Part shown: in pieces, positions 19,925 to 29,600 of the stretch | Position numbering within the stretch: position 1 is the first letter of the stretch | How the letters are laid out: each line of letters starts with the position of its first letter | Assembly: GCA_904419295.1 (NCBI GenBank) | Contig: CAJFRA010000001.1 | Location: 121,768 to 185,767 of the forward strand | Direction of reading: 5' to 3' | Origin: Candidatus Pseudobutyricicoccus lothianensis | Lineage (GTDB): Bacteria > Bacillota > Clostridia > Oscillospirales > Butyricicoccaceae | Length of the DNA stretch: 64,000 nucleotides | Program-made: the position numbers and the translations under genes | Notes under the pieces: generated by a model | The model's database searches: none | What the model was told of the DNA's origin: nothing | Seen by the model: only the letters and a program-made list of their open reading frames with translations

Positions 19925-22087
19925 ATGTCAACGACGATAGCGCTCGCAGGCAACCCAAACTGCGGCAAGACAACAATGTTCAACGCGCTGACCGGTTCCC
20001 GCCAGTTTGTGGGCAACTGGCCCGGCGTGACTGTGGAAAAGAAAGAGGGCAAGCTGAAAGGCCACACAGATGTGACCATCACCGACTTGCCGGGCATTTA
20101 TTCCCTTTCGCCCTACACATTGGAAGAAGTGGTCAGCCGGAACTACCTGATCCAGGAAAAACCGGATGTGATCTTAAACCTGGTGGATGCATCCAACATT
20201 GAAAGAAACCTGTATTTGACCACGCAGCTCACCGAAGTGGGCATCCCTGTGGTCGTCGCTTTGAATATGATCGACGTGGTGAAGCGCAACGGCGACACTA
20301 TCGATACGGCAAAATTGAGCAAGATGCTGGGCTGCCCTGTCATCGAAACTGCAGCCGTCAAGGGACAAGGGACCATGGAAGCGGCAGAACGGGCAGTCAA
20401 GCTGGCCCAGGAAAAGGGGAAGGCCACGTTCCAACATAGCTTTGACGACCGGGTGGAACAGGCCTTATCCGCCATTGGAGACGTGATCCAGGGCCGGTTT
20501 GATGACACTTATCTGCGTTGGTATGAAGTGAAGCTGTTCGAGCGGGATGAAAAGGTGTTGGAACAGCTGAAGCTGGATCAATCCACGGCCAACCGGGTGG
20601 AACAGATCATCAAAGAATGCGAAGAGCAATTCGACGACGACAGCGAAAGCATCATCACGAATGAACGGTACGCCTACATAGCCAACGTAGTCAAAGCCTG
20701 CGTCAAGAAAAAGAAGACGGGCATCAGCACCTCGGATAAGATCGACCGCATTGTGACAAACCGTATTTTGGCACTGCCCATCTTTGCGCTGGTGATGTTT
20801 GCCGTCTATTACATCTCCATCGGCACTGTCGGCACCATGGCGACCGATTGGACCAACGACACCCTGGTAGCCACCTGGATCCAAGGCGGGCTGTCCAGCT
20901 TTTTGGAGAGCATCCATTGTGCCGCCTGGCTGCAAGGGCTGATCGTCGACGGCATCGTAGGCGGCGTAGGCGCCGTCATCGGCTTTGTGCCCCAGATGCT
21001 GGTCTTGTTCTTGCTGCTGTGCATCCTGGAAGATGTGGGCTATATGGCCCGCGTCGCCTTTATCATGGACCGCATCTTCCGCCGTTTTGGCCTTTCCGGC
21101 AAGAGTTTTATTCCCATGCTGGTGGCCACTGGCTGCGGCGTGCCGGGCATCATGGCTTCCCGCACCATTGAGCAGGACCGTGACCGGAAGATCACCATTA
21201 TGACCACCGGTTTCATTCCCTGCGGTGCCAAAATGCCCATCATCGGCTTGTTTGCCGGTGCCCTGTTCGGCAATTCCGGCTTAGTAGCAGTATCTGCTTA
21301 CTTCATCGGCGTGGCCGCTGTCATCATCTCCGGTATTATTTTGAAGAAAACGAAGATCTTTGCCGGCGACCCGGCTCCCTTCGTCATGGAGCTGCCGGCC
21401 TACCATGTGCCCAAGGCCGTGAACATCCTGCGGGGCACGTGGGAGCGGGGCTGGTCCTTCATCAAACGGGCCGGCACTGTGATCTTGCTGTCCTCCATCA
21501 TCTTGTGGTTCCTCCAGGGCTTTGGCTTTGTAGATGGCGCTTTCGGCATGGTGGAAGACAACAACAGTTCGCTGTTGGCCTCCATCGGCAGATTTGTGGC
21601 ACCCATCTTCGCACCCCTGGGTTTTGGCTCTTGGAAACCCGCTGTGGCCAGCTTTACCGGTTTGATCGCCAAGGAAAACGTAGTTGGCACTTTTGGCGTG
21701 CTCTATGGCTTTGCAGAAGTGGCGGAAGACGGCCAGGAGATCTGGGCCAACATCGGCGCCGACTTCACGGCGCTGACGGCTTATAGCTTTATGATCTTCA
21801 ACCTGCTGTGCGCCCCCTGTTTTGCTGCCATGGGCGCCATCAAACGCGAGATGAACAATGCCAAATGGACCCTGGGCGCCATCGGCTATATGTCTGGCTT
21901 TGCCTACCTGGTCTCCTTGATGGTCTACCAGTTCGGCAGACTGTTTACAGGCGGCGGCTTTGGTGTTGGCACCGTAGCGGCTCTGGTGGTTCTGGCTGGT
22001 TTCCTCTACCTGCTGTTCCGCAAGGCCCCCACAGAAGAAGTCAAAGGCAACTTGAGAAGTGTGGCAAGTTCCCGGGCTGGCGACTGA
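19925..22087 (+). CDS. feoB: Ferrous iron transport protein B
   Basis: GTPase motifs ALAGNPNCGKTTMFNALTG, TDLPGIYSLSPYTLEEVVSRNYL plus FeoB membrane domain. Confidence 0.97.
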   Translation: MSTTIALAGNPNCGKTTMFNALTGSRQFVGNWPGVTVEKKEGKLKGHTDVTITDLPGIYSLSPYTLEEVVSRNYLIQEKPDVILNLVDASNIERNLYLTTQLTEVGIPVVVALNMIDVVKRNGDTIDTAKLSKMLGCPVIETAAVKGQGTMEAAERAVKLAQEKGKATFQHSFDDRVEQALSAIGDVIQGRFDDTYLRWYEVKLFERDEKVLEQLKLDQSTANRVEQIIKECEEQFDDDSESIITNERYAYIANVVKACVKKKKTGISTSDKIDRIVTNRILALPIFALVMFAVYYISIGTVGTMATDWTNDTLVATWIQGGLSSFLESIHCAAWLQGLIVDGIVGGVGAVIGFVPQMLVLFLLLCILEDVGYMARVAFIMDRIFRRFGLSGKSFIPMLVATGCGVPGIMASRTIEQDRDRKITIMTTGFIPCGAKMPIIGLFAGALFGNSGLVAVSAYFIGVAAVIISGIILKKTKIFAGDPAPFVMELPAYHVPKAVNILRGTWERGWSFIKRAGTVILLSSIILWFLQGFGFVDGAFGMVEDNNSSLLASIGRFVAPIFAPLGFGSWKPAVASFTGLIAKENVVGTFGVLYGFAEVAEDGQEIWANIGADFTALTAYSFMIFNLLCAPCFAAMGAIKREMNNAKWTLGAIGYMSGFAYLVSLMVYQFGRLFTGGGFGVGTVAALVVLAGFLYLLFRKAPTEEVKGNLRSVASSRAGD

Positions 22088-22121
22088 TGGAACGACTCTA
22101 CTTTCAAAAAGGAGGGCACTT

Positions 22122-22283
22122 ATGAACCTTCCCACTGTGATCGTGGCGCTTGTTGTAGCTGGATTGGCCTTTTTGGCCGCCCGTTCCTTGCGCAAAAGCG
22201 GCAGTTGTGATTGCGGCGGCGGGTGTTCGGGCTGCAGTGGCTGTCATTCGGCCTGCGGCGCCGGGCATCAGCGCCGGTCTTAA
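22122..22283 (+). CDS. FeoB-associated Cys-rich membrane protein
   Basis: MNLPTVIVALVVAGLAFLAARSLRKSGSCDCGGGCSGCSGCHSACG; one TM plus Cys cluster, directly downstream of feoB. Confidence 0.85.
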   Translation: MNLPTVIVALVVAGLAFLAARSLRKSGSCDCGGGCSGCSGCHSACGAGHQRRS

Positions 22284-22310
22284 AGGATAAAATCTGATCC
22301 GCTTGATTTG

Positions 22311-22346
22311 AAAAAAGCTCTGCCAAAGAGATGGCAGAGCTTTTTT
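22311..22346 (+). terminator. Rho-independent terminator of the feo operon
   Basis: AAAAAAGCTCTGCC-aaagagat-GGCAGAGCTTTTTT. Confidence 0.9.
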
Positions 22347-22721
22347 CGTCCTTCGGCCGCTCGGCAGAGGGGCAAAGGTGACCGGATGACTGGCGAGCCC
22401 ATGCACATTGAAGTGACAGATGGGGCAAAGATAGAGCAGCACTCCAAGATGGAGAAGAGGCCTTGGCAGCCATTCGCAGCTGAGATCCCGGTGCTAGGTG
22501 GGGCCGCAGCTCTCGCACATGGGGGAGAGCCGTTTGTACTGGACGAAAGCAAGCATGGGCATAGGGGCAATAGAGGGCCAATGCCAGGCCATAGCGGTGA
22601 ACACAGGGGAAAAGTTAAGCGCATAAAACAGATGGATAGGCGGGTCAAAGCCAAAGAGAGGCAGGGAGAAAACACAAGGCTTTTGAGACAGCGCCCGCTC
22701 CATGCAGGGAAAGTCAGCACA

Positions 22722-22751
22722 AAAAAAGCGCCGGAAACATCCGGCGCTTAG
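22722..22751 (-). terminator. Rho-independent terminator downstream of NlpC/P60 gene
   Basis: minus strand AAGCGCCGGA-tgtt-TCCGGCGCTTTTTTT. Confidence 0.85.
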
Positions 22752-22765
22752 AAGGTTATCTTGTG

Positions 22766-23656
22766 TTAGAAGACACGGCCAGCACCCACATAGTGGCTGG
22801 CGTAGTAGCCGCTGGACATCGTATCGATGCACACGGTGCGGCCCGAAGAGGGGGAATGGATGAACTGATTGTTGCCCACATAGATGCCCACATGGCCGAT
22901 GCCGCTGCCGCCGTTGGTGAAGAACACCAAGTCGCCGGCTTTCAGCTGATCCCGGCTCACCTTAGCCAAGCTGCTGTACTGCGCAGAAGAGCTGTGGGGC
23001 AGGCTGATGCCGAAATGCTTGTACACATAGCTGGTAAAGCCGGAGCAATCAAAACCGCTGGGGGTGGAACCGCCATATACATAGGGGGTACCGATGAATT
23101 GCTTGGCATAAGAGATCACATCCGAAGTGACAGAAGAAGCGCCTGGCTCACTGGCCGCTTGCTGCTGCAAAGGAACGATCTCGATGTAATCCGGGCTGAC
23201 ATAGCCCTGTACGCCATTGTATGTCACCTGGAACCAACCTTTGTTGATGCCGGTGATGGTGGCCACTGTACCCTGGGGCAGAGTGGTCAGCACCGCGCTG
23301 TCGGTAGAAGGATAAGAACGGACATTCAAAGCAGAAGCCGTCACTTTTGCACCGCCGCCGTTGACATCCATCACATCCAGTACATCCAGGTATTCCGCGC
23401 TGACATAGCCCGGGTTGCCGTTGATGGAGATGCTGGCCCAACCGTTTTCATCGACGTCGAGAATACATACTCTGTACCCATTGTACAGCTTATCGATTAT
23501 CGGCGCCGATTCCGAAGGGGCGCTGCGGAAATTCAGTGTACCAGTGTCGACGATGCCGCCTTTCAGCTCCGCCGCATCGGCACCTACCACCAGGGTAGCG
23601 CTCAGAGCGGCGGTGACCATCATTGTCTTCAAAACCTTCAAACCTTCGTAAAGCAT
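22766..23656 (-). CDS. Secreted SH3-domain NlpC/P60 cell wall hydrolase
   Basis: Signal peptide, two SH3b repeats, GFDCSGFTSYVYKHFG, GHVGIYVGNNQFIHSPSSG motifs. Confidence 0.93.
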   Translation of the reverse strand: MLYEGLKVLKTMMVTAALSATLVVGADAAELKGGIVDTGTLNFRSAPSESAPIIDKLYNGYRVCILDVDENGWASISINGNPGYVSAEYLDVLDVMDVNGGGAKVTASALNVRSYPSTDSAVLTTLPQGTVATITGINKGWFQVTYNGVQGYVSPDYIEIVPLQQQAASEPGASSVTSDVISYAKQFIGTPYVYGGSTPSGFDCSGFTSYVYKHFGISLPHSSSAQYSSLAKVSRDQLKAGDLVFFTNGGSGIGHVGIYVGNNQFIHSPSSGRTVCIDTMSSGYYASHYVGAGRVF

Positions 23657-23683
23657 TTGTACCTCCGTTTTGTTTCGGGACGG

Positions 23684-23986
23684 TTATTTTTGATGCAAAG
23701 CCCTCTCAAGCCAGATCGAGGCAATGTCCATTGCGTTGTATAGACCGTCTTTTTCTGTGGATTTCACGACTTTGTCCATGGCGCTGATGTCGGGGTCGGT
23801 CAGCTGCAGTTCCACGCGAACTTTTGTCGCCACAGACAGATCCTTTTTCTTGGCGCTCTCCAGTACCTTCATCATGATGATGTACTTTTCCGCCATACTT
23901 CCATAATAGATCGTGTCATCTTTTCTCATCAAAGGGCGGCCCTTATAAGTCAGGGGCCACGAGTTATTGCTCTTGTTCGTCGTCAT
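23684..23986 (-). CDS. Hypothetical protein (100 aa)
   Basis: ORF with plausible start MTTNKSNNSWPLTYKGRPLMRKDD; no family recognised. Confidence 0.6.
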   Translation of the reverse strand: MTTNKSNNSWPLTYKGRPLMRKDDTIYYGSMAEKYIIMMKVLESAKKKDLSVATKVRVELQLTDPDISAMDKVVKSTEKDGLYNAMDIASIWLERALHQK

Positions 23987-24231
23987 GCGTTTACCTCCGA
24001 CAGTAATCATTATATCAAAAGAGTAACAAAAGTCAAACAAAATAGTTACAAAAGATATACAAAATTTCAGCTGAAAATTTGTAACCCCTTGTATTTTCAA
24101 GGGTTTCGGAGGTACAAATGGCTACAAATTGGTAAAAAGGCATTGTATTTATTCTGTTATCAATGTGCATTTTTATGCGCGAATTGCATGAAATGGACTC
24201 CCGCCCAGGGGCAGGAGTCCAAGGGAAGCCG

Positions 24232-24507
24232 TCAATCAGCCAGATAACGGCGGACCAGCTCTTGCAGCAGCTCGTCCCGATCGATCTTGCGGATAAGACT
24301 GCGGGCATTGTTGTGGTTGGTGATGTAGGTCGGGTCCTCCGACAAAATATACCCTACGATCTGGTTGATGGGATTGTAACCTTTTTCGCGGAGAGCGTCA
24401 TAAACATCGGTGAGGATCCGCTTCATCTCTCTTTCAGAATCGTCCGTGATCTGGAATTTTCGTGTTCCGTCAAACAAACTAGTGCCCTCCTTCACAAGGT
24501 AGTTCAC
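24232..24507 (-). CDS. ireB: IreB family regulatory phosphoprotein (UPF0297)
   Basis: [48 protein letters not shown]. Confidence 0.93.
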   Translation of the reverse strand: MNYLVKEGTSLFDGTRKFQITDDSEREMKRILTDVYDALREKGYNPINQIVGYILSEDPTYITNHNNARSLIRKIDRDELLQELVRRYLAD

Positions 24508-24582
24508 AACCCATTATACACAAACTGGGGCCAAATGTAAAGGGAAAACCGGCACAAAGGCCATAGTTTTGACTCAGTGTCC

Positions 24583-24883
24583 GGTAGCCCGGGCGGGCAC
24601 AACGGGTGCTACCGGCCGCCTTGCCGTTCGATTCGCAGCGGCTGCGCTCCCGGTCTCTTCCCCCGTCACACCCACCGGTCCGGTGGCCCGGACAGGCGTG
24701 ACGGGCACTTTCGGTCGTCTTGCCGCTCGATTCACAGCGGCTGCGCTCCCGGTCTCTTCCCCCGTCACACCCGCCGGTCCGGTGGCCCGGACAGGCGTGA
24801 CGGGTGCTACCGGCCGCCTTGCCACTTGATTCGCAGCGGCTGTGCTTCCGGTCTCCTCCCACGTCACACCCGCCGGCGTTGCC
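24583..24883. repeat. Three tandem copies of a ~99-bp GC-rich repeat (cluster A)
   Basis: Units start GGTAGCCCGG (24583), GGTGGCCCGGACAGGCGTGACGGG (24682, 24781), 99-bp period; abuts the pheT stop codon at 24887. Confidence 0.92.
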
Positions 24884-24886
24884 GGC

Positions 24887-27292
24887 TTAGCGGCGGATGA
24901 CCGCATTACAATCGGTTTCCAGGCGGGCCAGTACTTTTTTCATCACAGCGTCGGCCTCTTCGTCGGTCAAGGTGTGGTCATAGCTGCGCAGGGCCAGGGA
25001 GAAAGCCACGCTTTTTTTGCCCTGCTCCACTTGTTCGCCCTGGTAGACATCAAAGAGGGTCAGCTGCTCCAAGGTCTTGCCGGCGGCAGCGCGGATGGCT
25101 TTTTCCAGATTCAGCACAGGCAGCTCCTCCTGACAGAGAAGCGCCAGATCCCGGGTGATGGCGGGGAACTTGGGCAGGGGTCTGTATTCCTTTTGCCGGT
25201 CCACCCGCTGGAAGAGGGAGAGCATATCCAGCTCACACACATAGAATTCGGCGCCGATGCCGTAATTGCGCAGAACGGTGGGATGGATCTGGCCTACGAC
25301 ACCCACTTGCTGGCCGTCGCCATCCACAATGGCGGCAGTGCGGCCCGGGTGATAGGTGGGGTTGTCCCGGCAGGGCACAAACTCCAGGCCGGGGATGGAC
25401 AGGCGCTGGAAGATGGCCTCCAAGGCGCCTTTCAACGTGAAGAAATCGCCATCGCCATACAGGCCCATCACCAGGGTGGGGCGCTCATCGGGCAGCACGG
25501 AAAGGTCGGCTTTGCCCTCTTTCACCTGGGGCAAATAGATCTTGCTCAGCTCGAAGAAGCGGCCGGCAGGCAGGCGGTAATTGTAGTTGCGGGCACACAC
25601 TTCCAGCAGACCGGGCAAGGCAGTGGTGCGCATCAGGCTTTGGTCCTCACCCAAAGGGTTGGAAATGACAGTGGCGACCCGCAGGGGCGAATCAGCGGGC
25701 AACAGCAGCTTGTCGTAGACCTTGGGGCTTTGGAAGGACAAAGTCATGATCTCGTTGTAACCCGCAGCCAGGCAAGCGTCGGAAAGATCCCGTTCAAAGC
25801 GCTGATAGGGGTTCAAGCCGCCCTGGGTCACTTCGCCGCCAAACAGGGTGGGCTCAATTTTGTCATAGCCGTAAATGCGGGCCACTTCTTCGGCGATGTC
25901 CGCCATGGTCTCCACATCGTCGCGCCAGGAGGGAACTGTAATGGTGCGGCCCTCCACTTGGAATTGCAGGTCTTTGAGGAAGCGGACCATGTCCTCTTCT
26001 GGGATTTGGGCGCCCAGGAAGCGGCAGATCTTCTCCGGTTCCAGGGGCAGAGTGCGCACCGGCTTTTTCTCCGGGTAAGCGTCGATGACGCCGGTGATGA
26101 TCTCGCCCGCACCCAGCTCTTCCACCAGCTGGCAGGCGCGCATCAGGGCAGGCATGGTGTTTTCGCAGTCCAGACCCTTTTCATAGCGGCCCGAAGCCTC
26201 GGTGCGCAGCCCCAGCTTCCGGGAGGTCACGCGGATGGAGGGGCCGTGGAACGTGGCAGATTCAAACACGATCATCTGGGTGCTTTCGGTGATCTCACTG
26301 TTCAGGCCGCCCATGACGCCGGCCACACCCACCGGCTTTTTGGGGTCGGTGATCAGCAGCATGCTCTCGTCCAGCTGCCGCTCTTGGCCGTCCAGGGTGG
26401 TAGTGGTCTCGCCGGCCCGGGCCCGGCGTACGATGATGGCATTGTCGTCGATGCAGCGGTAATCAAAGGCGTGCATGGGCTGGCCGTATTCCAGCATGAC
26501 GTAGTTGGTGATGTCCACGATGTTGTTGATGGGGCGCACGCCGGCGGCGCGCAGCCGGTCCCGCATCCACTTGGGAGAGGGAGCGATCTTGATGTTGCGG
26601 GCCATGGCGGCACAATACCGGGGGCACAGGTCCGCATCTTCAATGGTCACTTGCAGCAGGTCGCGGATCTCGCCTTCCGCCGGGCGGGCAGGGGGCTGAG
26701 GCAACCGCAGGGGCAGCTCGAAGGAAGCGGCCGTCTCTCGAGCCAAACCGATGACGCTCAGACAATCCGGCCGGTTGGGGGTGATCTCAAATTCGAACAC
26801 CGTGTCATCCAGCCCCAGCGCACGGGTCACAGGCTGGCCCAGCACCGCTTCTTCGCCTTCGTTTTGATACACCAGAATGCCGTTGGGGTCGGCGTAGGGC
26901 AGATCGTGCAGGGTGAGCCCCAGTTCGGCAAAAGAGCACAGCATGCCGTTGCTCTCTACGCCCCGCATCTTCGTTTTTTTGATGACCACGCCGCCGGGCA
27001 GATGAGCGCCGTGGAGGCAGGTGGGCACCACATCGCCGACGGTCAGGTTTTTGGCGCCGGTGACGATCTGCACTTGTTTGTCGCCCACATCGATCTGGCA
27101 TACCACCAGTTTGTCGGCATCCGGGTGCTTTTCAATGGAGAGCACCTTGCCCCAGACTACGTTGCTGATCTGGTCGGCCGCATTTTCCCAGCCTTCCACT
27201 TTGGAGCCGGTCATGGTCATGCGGGCCGCGTAGGTTTTGGGGTCCTTGTCAATGGACACATAGTCGTTGAGCCACAGATATGGTAAATTCAT
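24887..27292 (-). CDS. pheT: Phenylalanyl-tRNA synthetase beta subunit
   Basis: Full-length PheT: MNLPYLWLNDYVSIDKDP, HPDADKLVVCQIDVG, C-terminal anticodon-binding-like domain. Confidence 0.97.
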   Translation of the reverse strand: MNLPYLWLNDYVSIDKDPKTYAARMTMTGSKVEGWENAADQISNVVWGKVLSIEKHPDADKLVVCQIDVGDKQVQIVTGAKNLTVGDVVPTCLHGAHLPGGVVIKKTKMRGVESNGMLCSFAELGLTLHDLPYADPNGILVYQNEGEEAVLGQPVTRALGLDDTVFEFEITPNRPDCLSVIGLARETAASFELPLRLPQPPARPAEGEIRDLLQVTIEDADLCPRYCAAMARNIKIAPSPKWMRDRLRAAGVRPINNIVDITNYVMLEYGQPMHAFDYRCIDDNAIIVRRARAGETTTTLDGQERQLDESMLLITDPKKPVGVAGVMGGLNSEITESTQMIVFESATFHGPSIRVTSRKLGLRTEASGRYEKGLDCENTMPALMRACQLVEELGAGEIITGVIDAYPEKKPVRTLPLEPEKICRFLGAQIPEEDMVRFLKDLQFQVEGRTITVPSWRDDVETMADIAEEVARIYGYDKIEPTLFGGEVTQGGLNPYQRFERDLSDACLAAGYNEIMTLSFQSPKVYDKLLLPADSPLRVATVISNPLGEDQSLMRTTALPGLLEVCARNYNYRLPAGRFFELSKIYLPQVKEGKADLSVLPDERPTLVMGLYGDGDFFTLKGALEAIFQRLSIPGLEFVPCRDNPTYHPGRTAAIVDGDGQQVGVVGQIHPTVLRNYGIGAEFYVCELDMLSLFQRVDRQKEYRPLPKFPAITRDLALLCQEELPVLNLEKAIRAAAGKTLEQLTLFDVYQGEQVEQGKKSVAFSLALRSYDHTLTDEEADAVMKKVLARLETDCNAVIRR

Positions 27293-27321
27293 CGCTCTGA
27301 TATCTCCTTTCCTGGTTTGCC

Positions 27322-28341
27322 TTAGAACTGTGTGAGGAACCGCAGGTCGTCTTCGTAGAACAGGCGCAGATCATCGATCTTATACCGCTGCATGACGATG
27401 CGTTCCAACCCGATGCCAAAGGCAAAGCCGGAATATTCCTCCGGATCGATACCGCAGACCGAGAGCACCTTGGGGTGCACCATGCCGCAGCCCAAAATTT
27501 CAATGAAGCCCTCCCCTTTGCACAGCGGGCAGCCTGCGCCGTGGCATTTGAAGCAGGTCACATCCATTTCGGCGGAAGGCTCCGTGAAGGGGAAGTGGTG
27601 GGGGCGGAAGCGCACCCGGGCCTCTTCGCCATAGAGGCGCTTGGCGAACACTTCCAGCGTACCTTTCAGGTCGCCCATGGTAATGCCTTTGTCCACCACC
27701 AGGCCCTCGATCTGGTGGAACACAGGGGAGTGGGTGGCATCCACTGCGTCGCTGCGGTACACACGGCCGGGCGCGATGACACGGATGGGGGGCTTCTGCT
27801 TTTCCATGGTGCGGATCTGCATGGGGGAAGTCTGGGTGCGCAGCACGATGTTGTCGTTGATGTAGAAGGTATCCTGGGTATCCCGGGCCGGGTGGTTTTT
27901 GGGGATGTTCAGCGCTTCGAAGTTGTAATAATCCAGTTCCACCTCTGGCCCTTCGGCAATGGAGAAGCCCATGCCGGTGAAGATGTCGTACAGTTCATAC
28001 AGCACAGTGTTCAGCGGATGGCGCTTGGCCAAAGGCAGTTTTTGGCCGGGCAGCGTCACATCGATGGTCTCGGTCTGCAGCTTGTGGGCGATCAGGCGCT
28101 GGGCCAATTCGGCCTGCTCCCGCTCGATGGCCTCTTCGATCTTGGCCCGGACCTCGTTGGCCAACTGGCCGATGACAGGCCGTTCTTCGGCGGACAGTTT
28201 GCCCATCCCCCGCAGGATAGCGGTCAACTCACCCTTTTTGCCCAGGTATTTCACCCGGGCTGCTTCCAGTTCTGCTTTGGAAGAGGCATGTTCCACTTCT
28301 GCCAAAGCGGCTGAAAGGATCTGACTGAGCTGTTCTTTCAT
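27322..28341 (-). CDS. pheS: Phenylalanyl-tRNA synthetase alpha subunit
   Basis: [52 protein letters not shown]; start MKEQLSQIL at 28341. Confidence 0.97.
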   Translation of the reverse strand: MKEQLSQILSAALAEVEHASSKAELEAARVKYLGKKGELTAILRGMGKLSAEERPVIGQLANEVRAKIEEAIEREQAELAQRLIAHKLQTETIDVTLPGQKLPLAKRHPLNTVLYELYDIFTGMGFSIAEGPEVELDYYNFEALNIPKNHPARDTQDTFYINDNIVLRTQTSPMQIRTMEKQKPPIRVIAPGRVYRSDAVDATHSPVFHQIEGLVVDKGITMGDLKGTLEVFAKRLYGEEARVRFRPHHFPFTEPSAEMDVTCFKCHGAGCPLCKGEGFIEILGCGMVHPKVLSVCGIDPEEYSGFAFGIGLERIVMQRYKIDDLRLFYEDDLRFLTQF

Positions 28342-28399
28342 GGTTTGCACTCCTTTTATTTTCCATGTTCTTTTGTTCTCGGCAGCAGGATGGCAACAA

Positions 28400-28660
28400 A
28401 AAAGGCTTCCATCCCAAAGGGACGAAAGCCGGACTTCCGCGGTACCACCCTGATTTCCGCTCTGCATAGGCAGGCGGACACTCAAACAGCCGTAACGTGG
28501 CCAGACGCCGGGGCCTACAGCAAGCAGGTTCAGCCCAAGTGCTCCAAAGTGAACTTCCCAGTCTGCACCCGTTGGCGGCTTACAGCCGGTGGCCGCCATT
28601 CTCTGCCCGGGGAATCAAAACCGGTACTCTCTTTTTCATCGCATCGCCATGTTTGATTTT
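28400..28660 (-). promoter_or_regulatory. T-box leader (tRNA-sensing riboswitch) of pheST
   Basis: Minus strand contains the T-box core AGGGTGGTACCGCGGAA, then terminator stem GGCTTTCGTCCC-tttg-GGGATGGAAGCC-TTTTTT; 5' stem I region upstream. Confidence 0.92.
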
Positions 28661-28718
28661 CCATTAAAATTATATATATCACATCGGCAAAAGAAAAGCA
28701 ACGTTTTTTTGCTGGGCC

Positions 28719-29218
28719 GGCAACGCCAGCGGGTGTGACGTGGGAGGAGACCGGGAGCACAGCCGCTGCGAACCGAGCGGTAAGACGGCCGGTAGCACCC
28801 GATACGCCCGCCCGGGCCGGCAACGCCGGCAGGTGTGACGTGGGAGATATCCGGAAACACAGCCGCCGCGAACCGAGCGGCAAGGCGGCCGGTAGCACCC
28901 GTTGCGCCTGTCCGGGCCACCGGACCGGCGGGTGTGACGTGGGAGGAGACCGGGAGCGCAGCTGCTGCGAACCGAGCGGCAAGGCGGCCGAAGCTTCCCG
29001 CTGCGCCTGTCCGGGCCACCGGACCGGCAGGTATGGCGTGGGAGAAGACCGGGAGCACAGCCGCTGCGAACCGAGCGGTAAGACGGCCGGTAGCACCCGT
29101 TGCGCCTGTCCGGGCCACCGGACCGGCAGGTGTGACGTGGGAGGAGACCGGGAGCACAGCCGCCGCGAACCGAGCGGCAAGGCGGCCGAAGCTTCCCGCT
29201 GCGCCTGTCCGGGCTACC
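28719..29218. repeat. Five tandem copies of the same ~99-bp repeat in inverted orientation (cluster B)
   Basis: Unit starts at 28719, 28819, 28922, 29021, 29120 (100, 103, 99, 99, 99 bp); reverse complement of cluster A. Confidence 0.92.
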
Positions 29219-29600
29219 GAACCCGGACCCGGGCTAGGGCAGTGGCGGTAGCCAGGGTCTTGGTGTGGGAAATGGAGACCCGCAGCTGGACCTGGGGGAA
29301 CCGAAGGGCTGCCTGGCCCAGCAGCCGGACCTGGGGTTCACCTGCGGGGCTGTGAAAGATCTCGATCTCCCGGGGCAGCAGGCCATAGAGCCCCACGCCC
29401 AAAGCCTTGGCCACGGCCTCTTTGGCGCAGAAAAGGCCGGCGGCGCTGGCTGACTGCCGCTTTGGCCCCAAGCTGGCCAGGTAGGCTTGTTCTCCAGGCG
29501 TGTAGACACCGTGGAAAAAGGAGGGCTTTTGCAGCAAACGTTCAAAGCGTTGGTTCTCCTCCAAATCCGTGCCGATCCGCCAATCTTCCATCGCGTTCAT
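29214..29600 (-). CDS. acpS: Holo-[acyl-carrier-protein] synthase
   Basis: RIGTDLEENQRFERLL, FCAKEAVAKALG, VSISHTKTLATATAL; stop codon lies inside the last 99-bp repeat unit. Confidence 0.9.
   Translation of the reverse strand: MNAMEDWRIGTDLEENQRFERLLQKPSFFHGVYTPGEQAYLASLGPKRQSASAAGLFCAKEAVAKALGVGLYGLLPREIEIFHSPAGEPQVRLLGQAALRFPQVQLRVSISHTKTLATATALARVRVR

Noticed and set aside
24583-24883. Possible CRISPR-like array
   Set aside because: 99-bp units are contiguous with no unique spacers and no cas genes nearby
24842-27286. Long plus-strand ORF opposite pheT (814 aa)
   Set aside because: Antisense shadow of pheT with low-complexity composition
28342-28599. N-terminal extension of pheS in the ORF track
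   Set aside because: This stretch is the T-box leader; true start is MKEQLSQIL at 28341
28530-29355. Several overlapping ORFs with VTPAGPVARTGATG- or RRPVAPVAPVRATG-type repeats
   Set aside because: Result of the 99-bp (33-codon) non-coding repeat remaining open in several frames; not proteins
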